Source: Acidimicrobiia bacterium
Lineage (GTDB): Bacteria; Actinomycetota; Acidimicrobiia; IMCC26256; PALSA-610
Direction of reading: 5' to 3'
NCBI GenBank assembly: GCA_036271555.1
Contig: DATBAK010000035.1
Span: 1 to 46,799, forward strand
Length of the DNA: 46,799 nucleotides
Position 1 is the first letter of the stretch. The number at the start of each line of letters is the position of its first letter. Positions 16,769 through 24,693 of the stretch are shown piece by piece. Under the pieces are notes generated by a model that ran no database searches, was not told the DNA's origin, and saw nothing but the letters and a program-made list of their open reading frames with translations. The position numbers and the translations under genes were made by a program.

Positions 16769-16774
16769 TACGGT
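16769..16774 (+). promoter_or_regulatory. -10 element, leaderless amine oxidase gene
   Basis: TACGGT, 7 bases, ATG at 16782; no ribosome binding site. Confidence 0.55.
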
Positions 16775-16781
16775 CCGCAGC

Positions 16782-18734
16782 ATGACGGAGACGCTGACGC
16801 CGCCGACCGCGACGGCCGACCACCCGCTCGCGATGCTCTCGGCGGCCGAGATGAAGCGAGGCGGCGACATCGTGCTCGGCAGCGGCCGCCTGCCCGAGTC
16901 GGCACGCTTCATCCACCTCGTGCTGCACGAGCCCCCGAAGTCGGAGGTGCTCGCGTGGAAGCCGGGTGATCCGATCGACCGGCGGGTGCGCGCGCTCGTC
17001 GTGCCCGGTCCCGAGCTCGACCTCGTCGAGGCCGTCGTTTCGGTCACGACCGGCGAGATCCTCGAGTGGCGGGTCGTCGAAGGGATGCGTCCCGGCCTGA
17101 TGTTCGGCGAGACCCTCACCTGCATCCTCGCGGTGAAGGAGCACCCGGAATGGCAGGCCGCGATGAGACGCCGTGGCATCACCGACTTCGACCACGTGCA
17201 GCTCGACCCGTGGCCGGCCGGAAACTTCGGACTGCAGCTCGAAGCGGGTCGCCGTATCAGCCGCGTGCTCTCGTACCTGCGCGAGTCGAAGACCGACAAC
17301 GGCTACGCGCGTCCCATCGAGGGCGTGCTCGTGTTCTTCGACCTCAGCAAGGGCGAGGTCATCACGGTCGAGGACCACGGCCTCACGCCGCTGCCGCCCG
17401 AGCGCTCGAGCTACCTGCCCGAGGACGTCGGCGCGATGCGCACCGACCTGCGCCCGATCGAGATCACCCAGCCCGAAGGCACGAGCTTCACCGTCGAGGG
17501 CAACCTCGTGCAGTGGCAGCGCTGGTCGCTGCGCGTCGGCTTCGATCCGTACGAAGGGCTGACGCTGCACACGATCGGCTACGACGACGGCGGCACCGTG
17601 CGTCCGATCCTGTATCGCGCGTCGGTGAGCGAGATGGTCGTGCCGTACGGCCACCCGAGCCCGATGCACAACTGGAAGAACGCGTTCGACGCGGGCGAGT
17701 GGGGGCTCGGTCGCATGACGCAGTCGCTCACGCTCGGATGCGACTGCCTCGGCGTCATCCACTACTTCGACGCGCGGTTGAGCAGCGAGCAGGGTCACCC
17801 GTACACGATCGAGAACGCGATCTGCATGCACGAGGAGGACTACGGGATCCTCTGGAAGCACGTCGACCTGCACGGCGGCACGTCGGAGGTGCGCCGCTCG
17901 CGGCGGCTCGTGATCAGTTCGATCGCGACGGTCGGCAACTATGAATACGGCTTCTTCTGGTACTTCTACCTCGACGGATCGATCCAGCTCGAGGTGAAGC
18001 TCACGGGCGTGATCTCGCCGATGGCCGTCGGCGACGACCACGACGCCGGCCTCGCAGGACTCGTCGGTCCCGGCGTCGCCGGCCCGAACCACCAGCACCT
18101 GTTCAACGTGCGGCTCGACTTCGACGTCGACGGCGTCGACAACACGGTCTACGAGTGCGACGCGGTCACGGTCGACGCGGGCCCCGACAATCCGCTCGGG
18201 AACGCGTGGCGCGCGGTCTCGACGGCGCTCGCCTCGGAGCAGGCCGCGATCCGCGACACCGACGCCGCACGCAGCCGCGTCTGGAAGATCGTGAACCCGC
18301 AGCGCACGAACCGGCTCGGTCAGCCCGTCGGCTACAAGCTCATCCCGGGCTCCACGCCCACGCTGCTCGCGCGCGCCGACTCGAGCATCGCCGCGCGCGC
18401 CGGCTTCGCGCGCCACAACCTCTGGGTCACGCCCTACTCGCCCGACGAGCGGCGGGCCGCGGGTGAGTACCCGAACCAGCACGCGGGTGGCGACGGGCTG
18501 CCGCGTTGGACCGAAGCAGACCGCGCGCTCGTCGACACCGACGTCGTCGTGTGGCACACGTTCGGCGTGACCCACGTGGTGCGGCCGGAGGACTGGCCCG
18601 TCATGCCCGTCGAGTACGCCGGCTTCCTCATGGCGCCGGTCGGATTCTTCGATCGCAACCCCGCGCTCGACGTTCCCGCGGGCAATGGCCACTGCCACAG
18701 CGAAGGAGCGGTTGATGCCCTCATGGAGTCGTGA
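16782..18734 (+). CDS. Copper-containing primary amine oxidase
   Basis: A 650-residue quinoprotein. The topaquinone precursor is Tyr387 in TVGNYEYG, the catalytic base Asp303 in NAFDAGEWG, and the copper ligands are His437 and His439 (NHQH) and His598 (GVTHVVRPEDWPVMP). These numbers sit within a few residues of those of Arthrobacter globiformis amine oxidase, so all active-site residues are present. It oxidises primary amines to aldehydes with release of ammonia and H2O2. No signal peptide is seen, so it is probably cytoplasmic. The last 20 bases overlap the NTF2-like gene. Confidence 0.95.
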   Translation: MTETLTPPTATADHPLAMLSAAEMKRGGDIVLGSGRLPESARFIHLVLHEPPKSEVLAWKPGDPIDRRVRALVVPGPELDLVEAVVSVTTGEILEWRVVEGMRPGLMFGETLTCILAVKEHPEWQAAMRRRGITDFDHVQLDPWPAGNFGLQLEAGRRISRVLSYLRESKTDNGYARPIEGVLVFFDLSKGEVITVEDHGLTPLPPERSSYLPEDVGAMRTDLRPIEITQPEGTSFTVEGNLVQWQRWSLRVGFDPYEGLTLHTIGYDDGGTVRPILYRASVSEMVVPYGHPSPMHNWKNAFDAGEWGLGRMTQSLTLGCDCLGVIHYFDARLSSEQGHPYTIENAICMHEEDYGILWKHVDLHGGTSEVRRSRRLVISSIATVGNYEYGFFWYFYLDGSIQLEVKLTGVISPMAVGDDHDAGLAGLVGPGVAGPNHQHLFNVRLDFDVDGVDNTVYECDAVTVDAGPDNPLGNAWRAVSTALASEQAAIRDTDAARSRVWKIVNPQRTNRLGQPVGYKLIPGSTPTLLARADSSIAARAGFARHNLWVTPYSPDERRAAGEYPNQHAGGDGLPRWTEADRALVDTDVVVWHTFGVTHVVRPEDWPVMPVEYAGFLMAPVGFFDRNPALDVPAGNGHCHSEGAVDALMES

Positions 18735-19146
18735 CGAGCTCGAGCGGGAGTTCGTGAGGTACCAGGAGCGCGGCGCCGCGGGCGACTGGAGCGCGTGGGC
18801 CGACCAGTTCACCGAGGACGCGCAGTACGTCGAGCACCACTACGGCACGTTCGACGGGCGCGAGGCGATCCGCGAGTGGATCGTCGCGACGATGACATCG
18901 TGGCCGGGGAGCGAGATGCCGGTGTTCCCGGTCGAGTGGCACATCGTCGACGACGAACGCGGCTGGATCGTCTGCAAGATCTGGAACCGCATGCAGGATC
19001 CCGGCGACGGCTCGATTCACCAGGCCTACAACTTCACGCTGTTGAAGTACGCGGGCGACGGCAAGTGGTCCTACGAAGAGGACGTGTACAACCCCGCGCA
19101 CTTCGCCGACATGATCAAGGGCTACCTCGCCGCGAAGAAGTCGTAG
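18715..19146 (+). CDS. NTF2-like (SnoaL-type) protein
   Basis: A 143-residue protein. The ATG at 18715 has AAGGAG six bases upstream, inside the end of the amine oxidase gene. It shows an NTF2-like pattern: ELEREFVRYQERGAAGDWSAWADQFTEDAQYVEHHYG, GREAIREWI, and the strand NFTLLKYAGDGKWSYEEDVYNP. Such folds serve as small hydrolases, isomerases or binding proteins. Tight coupling to the amine oxidase suggests work on the same substrate or product. Confidence 0.85.
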   Translation: MPSWSRDELEREFVRYQERGAAGDWSAWADQFTEDAQYVEHHYGTFDGREAIREWIVATMTSWPGSEMPVFPVEWHIVDDERGWIVCKIWNRMQDPGDGSIHQAYNFTLLKYAGDGKWSYEEDVYNPAHFADMIKGYLAAKKS

Positions 19147-19153
19147 CGCGCGA

Positions 19154-20176
19154 TCACGAGCTGCCGAGCGTCGACGTCTGCGGCACGTGATCGTGAGTCC
19201 AGCTCCCGACGGCGTGGCACTGCGTCGTGCTCGGGCACGACACCGCCGCGAGTGAGTTCGAGAAGTGCCCGCTCCGGGGCACGTTTTGGTGTGCCCACGT
19301 GGTGCCGTCCCACGTCAGCACCAGCCCGAGGCTGAACTTCGTGGTGCCGTCCTTCTCGAGCGGCAGCCACTTCCCGCGGTCCCAGTTGTAGTACCAGCCG
19401 CTCGTCATGCAGTACGTCGGCGACGCGCACGACACGCTCTGCAGACCCGCGAGCGTGCTCGGCGTGGGCGCGCCGGCGTCGGTCCAGTGCGCGCCGTCGA
19501 ACGTCTGCACGCGGAGCTCGTCGTTGTTGATGGTCGTCGCGCCGATCGCCACGCACGTGGTCGCGCTCGGACACGAGAGGTCGGTGACCCACGGCTGGAG
19601 CCCGGAGCCGGCGACCGTCGTGAGCGACCCGTCGTCCCAGCGCTCGAAGAGCGGGGTCTCGATGTCGTGCTGCGACTGGTAGCGGTTGCCGACGACGAAG
19701 CACGTCGTGGTGGTCGGGCACGCGACGCCGAACAGGAGGTACGGCTTCGTGCCCGGCGGGTTCGGCACGATCGACCAGTGCGCGCCGTCCCAGTGCTCGA
19801 CGAGCGCGGTCGTGTCGGGACGGAAGTTCGACTGCGACCACCCGACCGCGAGGCAGGAGTCCGGGCCCGAGCACGCGACCGACAGGAGGTTGGTCGACGC
19901 GTCCTTCCGGTTGCGCGTCGGCGCCATCTGCCAGTGGCGTCCGTTCCAGCGCATCCCGATCGTCTCGTAGACGTTGTCGACGAGGAACGTGCCGAGGGCC
20001 ATGCACGACGACGGCGTCGCGCACGCGATTTCGCGCAGCTCGTTCGGCCCGTTGCCGCGGTTCGGGCTCGTCTCGAGCGTCCACGACGACGGTGCTGCGG
20101 ACGCGCTCGCGGCCGACCCGATGACGAACGCCGTCGCGAGCAGAAGGCACGCGACGCGCCGAACGCTTCCGGCCAT
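19154..20176 (-). CDS. Secreted six-repeat protein, probable beta-propeller
   Basis: A 340-residue protein with a signal peptide (MAGSVRRVACLLLATAFVIGS, then ASASA). GGGGGA seven bases before ATG 20176 fixes the start. Six repeats of about 52 residues each carry a Cys-x6-Cys pair (ACATPSSCMALG, ACSGPDSCLAVG, ACPTTTTCFVVG, SCPSATTCVAIG, SCASPTYCMTSG, SCPSTTQCHAVG) and W(D/N)G-W. The layout fits a six-bladed propeller with one disulfide per blade. No catalytic motif is seen and the ligand is unknown. Confidence 0.82.
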   Translation of the reverse strand: MAGSVRRVACLLLATAFVIGSAASASAAPSSWTLETSPNRGNGPNELREIACATPSSCMALGTFLVDNVYETIGMRWNGRHWQMAPTRNRKDASTNLLSVACSGPDSCLAVGWSQSNFRPDTTALVEHWDGAHWSIVPNPPGTKPYLLFGVACPTTTTCFVVGNRYQSQHDIETPLFERWDDGSLTTVAGSGLQPWVTDLSCPSATTCVAIGATTINNDELRVQTFDGAHWTDAGAPTPSTLAGLQSVSCASPTYCMTSGWYYNWDRGKWLPLEKDGTTKFSLGLVLTWDGTTWAHQNVPRSGHFSNSLAAVSCPSTTQCHAVGSWTHDHVPQTSTLGSS

Positions 20177-20229
20177 GATCCGATCCCCCGCCGAGTGCCC
20201 GCAATGTAGGCGCCGCGAGGGGTGATCGC

Positions 20230-21156
20230 TCAGGAGCTGATGCGGTTCCCGCCCGCGCGCTTGGCCCGGTACATCGCGGCGTCGGCCGCGCGGATGAGGT
20301 CGGTCGGATCGGCGTCCTCGCCGGCGTCGACGACGCCGATGCTCGCGGTCACGCAGACGGTCGCGGGCTCGAGGACGACGGGCCGGCAGAGCGCCGCGAG
20401 GAGCCGGTGGGGGAGATCCCGGCGGGTTTCGCGATCGACGACGTCGGGGCACACGACGACGAACTCGTCGCCACCGAGCCGCGCCACCGTGTCGTCGGGC
20501 CGCACGGTCTGGAGGAGCCGGCGCGCCACCGCGACGATCAGGGAGTCGCCGACCGCATGGCCGAGCGTGTCGTTCACGCCCTTCAGGCGGTCGAGGTCGA
20601 CGAACATCACCACCAGCCGGCCGCCGGAGCGGCGCAGCCGCGCGCACGCCTGGCCGAGACGGTCGAGGAGCAGCACGCGGTTCGGCAGGCCGGTGAGCGG
20701 ATCGTGGAGGGCGCGGTGTTGCGCCGCGCGCAGCGCCTCCTCGGCCATCACCCGGTTCGTGACGTTGTGCAGGAACGCCGCCACGAGCGCGCCGCCGGCG
20801 CCGTCCTGCGGCACGCCGAGGTTCTGGAGGGTGATCTCGTAGTCCTGGTAGGAGCCGTCGGCCGCGCGCAGCGGGACCCGGATGGAGGCGCGGTGTGCGG
20901 TGCTCGCCCGCGTGTCGGCGAACGCGTCGACCGCGGCCAGCACGTGGTCGGGGTGCACCAGCTCGAACAGCGGGCGGGCGTCCAAGGCGTCCGGGGCCGC
21001 GAGCTCGCCGGCGCGCCCGCCCGAGAACACGACGACGCCCTCGTGGTCGAGGACCGTGACCGGCTCGGGCAGGTACGAGAGCAGGCTCTCGGCCACGGTG
21101 GTCGGAAGCGCCTCGCGGCCCGGAATGGCGTCGCGCTGCACGGCGGAATCGTCCAT
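20230..21156 (-). CDS. PAS-GGDEF diguanylate cyclase
   Basis: A 309-residue protein starting MDDSAVQRDA; AGAGGA lies six bases upstream of ATG 21156. Residues about 25-135 form a PAS domain (LSYLPEPVTVLDHEGVVVFSGG, DGSYQDYEITLQNL). The GGDEF domain starts at HDPLTGLPNR and has an intact GGDEF active site with an upstream RPDD that fits the RxxD inhibitory site. It makes c-di-GMP from GTP and is probably subject to product inhibition. There is no membrane segment; the PAS ligand is unknown. Confidence 0.92.
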   Translation of the reverse strand: MDDSAVQRDAIPGREALPTTVAESLLSYLPEPVTVLDHEGVVVFSGGRAGELAAPDALDARPLFELVHPDHVLAAVDAFADTRASTAHRASIRVPLRAADGSYQDYEITLQNLGVPQDGAGGALVAAFLHNVTNRVMAEEALRAAQHRALHDPLTGLPNRVLLLDRLGQACARLRRSGGRLVVMFVDLDRLKGVNDTLGHAVGDSLIVAVARRLLQTVRPDDTVARLGGDEFVVVCPDVVDRETRRDLPHRLLAALCRPVVLEPATVCVTASIGVVDAGEDADPTDLIRAADAAMYRAKRAGGNRISS

Positions 21157-21353
21157 GAAAGGTCCTCTGTCGGTCGGCGGCTGGCCCCGGAGCGCCCGCG
21201 CGCCGGGTGAATCGTCGATCGAACGCCCCAGCCATCCCGATCCGCTCGCCACTATGAGTGGGTGGATGCGCGCCCGTCGTGGTCGATTCTGAGGCAACCA
21301 CCCCATGGAGTGCAAGTGCAGAGCCGCCGAAAGGCCGTCGCGAGGGCGTTTGG

Positions 21354-21359
21354 TACGAT
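21354..21359 (+). promoter_or_regulatory. Probable -10 element of carD
   Basis: TACGAT, 36 bases before the carD ATG; no convincing -35. The 239-base gap between the cyclase and carD otherwise shows no gene. Confidence 0.4.
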
Positions 21360-21395
21360 GACGGGCTTTCCCCGCGAGCCCGCGCCTGGAGTGAG

Positions 21396-21875
21396 ATGCC
21401 GTTCAAAGTCGGCGATCGCGTCGTGTACCCCCACCACGGGGCGGCGGTGATCGAGAAGAAGGAGGTCCGCGAGGCCTTCGGCGAGAAGACCGAGTACCTC
21501 GTGCTGCGCATGGCGCACGGCGACCTCATGCTCTCGGTGCCCACGGCGAAGGCCGAGGAGGTGGGCATGCGCCCGCCGATCAGCGCCGAGGACGTCGACG
21601 ACCTGTTCCAGCTGCTCGCCAAGAAGGACGTGCGCGAGCCCACCAACTGGAGCCGGCGGTTCAAGAACCACCAGGAGAAGCTGAAGTCGGGCGACGTCTA
21701 CCAGGTCGCCGAGGTCGTGCGGAACCTCGCGTTGCGCGACGTCTCGAAGGGCCTCTCGGCCGGCGAGAAGTCGATGCTGAACAAGGCCCGCAGCGTGCTC
21801 GTCTCCGAGCTCAGCTTCGCCCTCGACGTCTCCGAGGACGACGCGCTCACCCGCCTCGAGGGTGCGCTGGCCTAG
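21396..21875 (+). CDS. carD: CarD-family transcriptional regulator
   Basis: A 159-residue protein. The N-terminal Tudor-like domain (FKVGDRVVYPHHGAAVIEKKE, LVLRMAHGDLMLSVPTAKAEEVGMRP) binds the RNA polymerase beta subunit; the C-terminal helical domain (NWSRRFKNHQEKLKSGDVYQVAEVVRNL, LSAGEKSMLNKARSVLVSEL) binds DNA at the upstream edge of the bubble. CarD stabilises open complexes at many promoters and is essential in mycobacteria. GGAG precedes the ATG. The stop lies in the palindrome GGCCTAGGCC. Confidence 0.95.
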   Translation: MPFKVGDRVVYPHHGAAVIEKKEVREAFGEKTEYLVLRMAHGDLMLSVPTAKAEEVGMRPPISAEDVDDLFQLLAKKDVREPTNWSRRFKNHQEKLKSGDVYQVAEVVRNLALRDVSKGLSAGEKSMLNKARSVLVSELSFALDVSEDDALTRLEGALA

Positions 21876-21881
21876 GCCCCG

Positions 21882-23273
21882 CTATTCGGGGATCACGACG
21901 GGCACGCCGGCAACGAGCTGCACGCTCGCGAAGTGGAGCGTCCGGCTGTTCGGGTAGCCGACGTCGGGTTGCGTGAAGGCCGCGAACGCGAGCTGCACCT
22001 TCCCGTTCGTGGTCGTGAACGCCGTGCCGCCGCCGGGACCCGCGAGCCGGTTCTGCGACGCGAGCACGGGAGTGCTCTGGAGGCGGCGGCACGGTCCCGC
22101 GGGACCGTCGCACACCGCGACGCCCTCGGCGTACGCGGCCGTCGACCAGGAGTTCCCGGAGTAGAAGAGATAGTCGTGCGAGCCGATGCGCAGCATCGAC
22201 GGCGCCTCGACGATCCCGTGCTCCCACTTCGCGCCGGGGGACAGCAGCTGTGACGGGGTGCCGGTCAGCGTGAGGCCGTCGGGCGTGAGCGGCTGTGACC
22301 AGATGATCGTCGGCGCGAGCGGGACCGCCTCGCTCTTCCAGAGCAACGTCACCGCGCCGGCCGCGTCGACGAACGGGCTCGGATCGATCGAGCCGCCGGA
22401 CTGGCAGACGAGCGGTGCCTTCGAGAAGTCGACGAACGGGCCTGCCGGTTGCGCCGCGACCGCGACCGAGACGCACTCGAGGCCGGATCCGCGGTCGCGC
22501 ACGGTGTAGTACGCGACGTAGTGGCCGCCGAGCGCGACGACCGACGGCGCCCACGTCGCGCCGGGGCTCGCCCACGCCGGCACCGCCGCGAGCGCGTCGC
22601 CCTGGAGCGACCAGTGCGAGAGGTCGCTCGACTCGAGGACCTGGAGGTTCCCGCCGCCGGCGTTGGTCGAGTACGCGTAGTAGCGGGACCCGACGCGCAG
22701 GACGGAGGGATCGGGGAAGTCGTACGGGTAGCGCGCGCCGGTCACCGCCGCGAGCGCGGCCGAGCACGGCGCGTCGGCGCTCGTGAGCGCGTCGACCGCG
22801 TCGTGCGTCGAACCTCGCCGCAGCGCGTCGGTCGCGTGCTGCACGCCCGCGATGCACGCGTCCCGTTGCTCCGAGTACCGCGCGAGCTGGTCGAGGATCA
22901 GCACGGTGCCGTTCCGCTGTTGATGCGTCGACGAGAGCTCGTGCTCGAGCTTCGTCAGCTCCTGCTGCGCGGCGGCGCGCTCCGTTCGGCGCTGCGCGTC
23001 GAGCGTCGTCGTGCGCGAGCGGTCGGCGGTGTCGGAAGCGGTCTGCGCCTGAAGGTCGACGAGGGTGCGCCGCGCCGCGGCTTCCGTGGCGCGCGAACGC
23101 GCGAGCGCGGTGCTCTCGCGGTGGAGCGCAGGCTGCAGCGCGACCGCGTCGGTGACGACCGCGGCGCCGGTCACGACGACCGCGGCGACGAGCGCGACCG
23201 TCCACCACGCGGGCCGGCGCCGGCGCCGACCCACCGGCACCAGCTCGTCGGAACGCGTCGCGGTGACGGTCAT
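21882..23273 (-). CDS. Membrane-anchored glycoside hydrolase family 43-like protein
   Basis: A 463-residue type II membrane protein: cytoplasmic Arg-rich start, TM at about 23-45, coiled coil 50-128, a C-x29-C segment (Cys140, Cys170), then a GH43-like five-bladed propeller from about 182. The three expected acidic residues are visible: Asp188 in YDFPDPSVL, Asp in GGSIDPSPFVD and Glu in IVEAPSML. GH43 enzymes cut arabinose- or xylose-containing glycans outside the cell. The start codon overlaps the stop of the upstream gene (TCAT on the plus strand), so the two are coupled. Its N-terminal module resembles that neighbour. Confidence 0.85.
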   Translation of the reverse strand: MTVTATRSDELVPVGRRRRRPAWWTVALVAAVVVTGAAVVTDAVALQPALHRESTALARSRATEAAARRTLVDLQAQTASDTADRSRTTTLDAQRRTERAAAQQELTKLEHELSSTHQQRNGTVLILDQLARYSEQRDACIAGVQHATDALRRGSTHDAVDALTSADAPCSAALAAVTGARYPYDFPDPSVLRVGSRYYAYSTNAGGGNLQVLESSDLSHWSLQGDALAAVPAWASPGATWAPSVVALGGHYVAYYTVRDRGSGLECVSVAVAAQPAGPFVDFSKAPLVCQSGGSIDPSPFVDAAGAVTLLWKSEAVPLAPTIIWSQPLTPDGLTLTGTPSQLLSPGAKWEHGIVEAPSMLRIGSHDYLFYSGNSWSTAAYAEGVAVCDGPAGPCRRLQSTPVLASQNRLAGPGGGTAFTTTNGKVQLAFAAFTQPDVGYPNSRTLHFASVQLVAGVPVVIPE

Positions 23274-23740
23274 GCCGCGGCCTCGCTGCAGAGCTGCGCC
23301 GCGGTCGGGAGCGTCGTCGCGAGGTGCGCGGTGTCGCCGACCGCAGCCTCGTTCAACAGCTGCGACGTGGCGAGCAGGCACGCGTCGAGGCGCTGGGCCC
23401 GCGCGGTGTTCTCCTTCAGCTCCTCGCGGTGGCGTGCGAGGTCGGCGAGCGCCGCGGTGAGACTCGCGTACTCGACGCGGTCGGTCGCGCGGAGGCGGTC
23501 GCGCGCGCTGGTGTCGGCGGCGAGCGCGGTGCGGGCGCGCGCGAGCTCGACCGATGCCTGCGCGCGTTGCGAGCCTGCGTCGCGAACCTGCGCGTCGAGG
23601 TGCACGACGTGCTGGCGCGAGACGGCCAGCGAGTGGCGCGTCGCGTCGAGATCGAGGCGCGCGTGAACCGTGAACACCGTCGCGCACAGCAGCGCGACCA
23701 CGATTGCGACGATCGTCGCGACCCCACTTCGCGTCGACAC
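23270..23740 (-). CDS. Single-pass membrane coiled-coil protein, paralogue of the GH43 protein N-terminus
   Basis: A 156-residue protein with TM at about 7-25, a long Ala/Arg-rich coiled coil (30-118) and Cys121 and Cys151 separated by exactly 29 residues, as in the GH43 protein encoded just downstream. The GTG start has AGAGGTGG nine bases upstream. It has no enzyme motif. ATGA overlap with the GH43 gene and the shared architecture suggest that the two form a hetero-oligomer at the membrane. Confidence 0.78.
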   Translation of the reverse strand: MSTRSGVATIVAIVVALLCATVFTVHARLDLDATRHSLAVSRQHVVHLDAQVRDAGSQRAQASVELARARTALAADTSARDRLRATDRVEYASLTAALADLARHREELKENTARAQRLDACLLATSQLLNEAAVGDTAHLATTLPTAAQLCSEAAA

Positions 23741-23793
23741 CGGGGGGAACCACCTCTGACTCGCTGCTCAGCCCGCCGCCGAGCACGTCCAGT

Positions 23794-24597
23794 CTATTGA
23801 CGCTCGGCAGGCAGTAAGCGTTCGCGGAAGAACTCGAGGACACGATCGAGCGCGTCGCGCGTCGGGTGGCCGGGCTCGTCGACGAGATGCTCGGTCAGCA
23901 CCGAGTGCGCTCGCCTGGGAACACCGTGTGGATTGCCGGGGGACGAGTCGATCTCGACCGCGATGAAGCGGTCGCCGAGCTCGTCGCGCAGGCGTTGGAA
24001 GCGCTCGCCAGGAACTGCCATGTCGCCGGTGAAGCGCAGTCCGAGCACGCACTGGCCCTCGGCCGCGCGCGCCTTGATCACCGCGAGGTCGGCGTCGGAG
24101 ATCGCGAGGTCGCGCTTGCGCGCGCCGCCGACCGGAAAGGGGAGCGACGGCTGGCTCAACACGGGCGCGACGACTTCGTCGTCGACCATCATCGCCAGCG
24201 CGAACCCGCCGGTGAAGCACATCCCGACCGCGCCGACGCCCGGACCCCCGCAGCGCTCGTGCTCCGCCTTGGCGAGCGCGCGGAGCCACACCGTGATCGC
24301 GGAGGTCGTGCTCAGCGCCCAGTTCGAGAACTCGCGCGACACGCAACCCTGCAGCATCGAGCGGAACGCGTAGCCACCGGAGACGTCGCGACCGGGCTTT
24401 CCGAACAGCGACGGCAGCACCGCGGTGAAGCCCTCGTCGGCGACGCGGGTACCGAACGCCGCGACGTTCGGAGTCACGCCCGGTACCTCGTGGATCACGA
24501 TCACCGCGGGGCCTTCGCCGCGCCGGTACACGGGCCGGGTGATCTGCTCGTGCTCGAACGACTCGAGCGTGTATCCGGGGAGCTGGGGCGGGGCCAT
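23794..24597 (-). CDS. Dienelactone hydrolase family protein
   Basis: A 267-residue alpha/beta hydrolase with IHEVPGVTPNV, the nucleophile Cys in GMCFTGGFAL, and a late His in NPHGVPRRAHSVL. TAGCAT lies 6 bases before the ATG, with no ribosome binding site, so the mRNA is probably leaderless. It may be the first gene of a transcript continuing (53-base gap) into the coiled-coil and GH43 genes. The substrate is unknown. Confidence 0.87.
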   Translation of the reverse strand: MAPPQLPGYTLESFEHEQITRPVYRRGEGPAVIVIHEVPGVTPNVAAFGTRVADEGFTAVLPSLFGKPGRDVSGGYAFRSMLQGCVSREFSNWALSTTSAITVWLRALAKAEHERCGGPGVGAVGMCFTGGFALAMMVDDEVVAPVLSQPSLPFPVGGARKRDLAISDADLAVIKARAAEGQCVLGLRFTGDMAVPGERFQRLRDELGDRFIAVEIDSSPGNPHGVPRRAHSVLTEHLVDEPGHPTRDALDRVLEFFRERLLPAERQ

Positions 24598-24603
24598 CGG
24601 CGG

Positions 24604-24609
24604 ATGCTA
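24604..24609 (-). promoter_or_regulatory. -10 element, leaderless hydrolase gene
   Basis: TAGCAT on the minus strand, 6 bases before the ATG at 24597. Confidence 0.5.
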
Positions 24610-24693
24610 GAGAGCCGCCCCGGTGCGGCGGTGGACGGCGACCCGGTGGAAATGGTCGACCGCTCGACGGGCCGGCCGTGCGAGGCTCTCCCG

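Noticed and set aside
21869-21891. Palindrome GGCCTAGGCC and CCCCG-CTATT-CGGGG at the carD stop
   Set aside because: Stem of only five bases with no T-tract; too weak to call a terminator.
12545-24597. Two dienelactone hydrolases as part of a chloroaromatic pathway
   Set aside because: No ring-cleaving dioxygenase, cycloisomerase or maleylacetate reductase is in the window.
23866-24693. Upstream extension of the Eis-like acetyltransferase frame
   Set aside because: It is antisense to the dienelactone hydrolase and has no family similarity; the domain starts at 24694.
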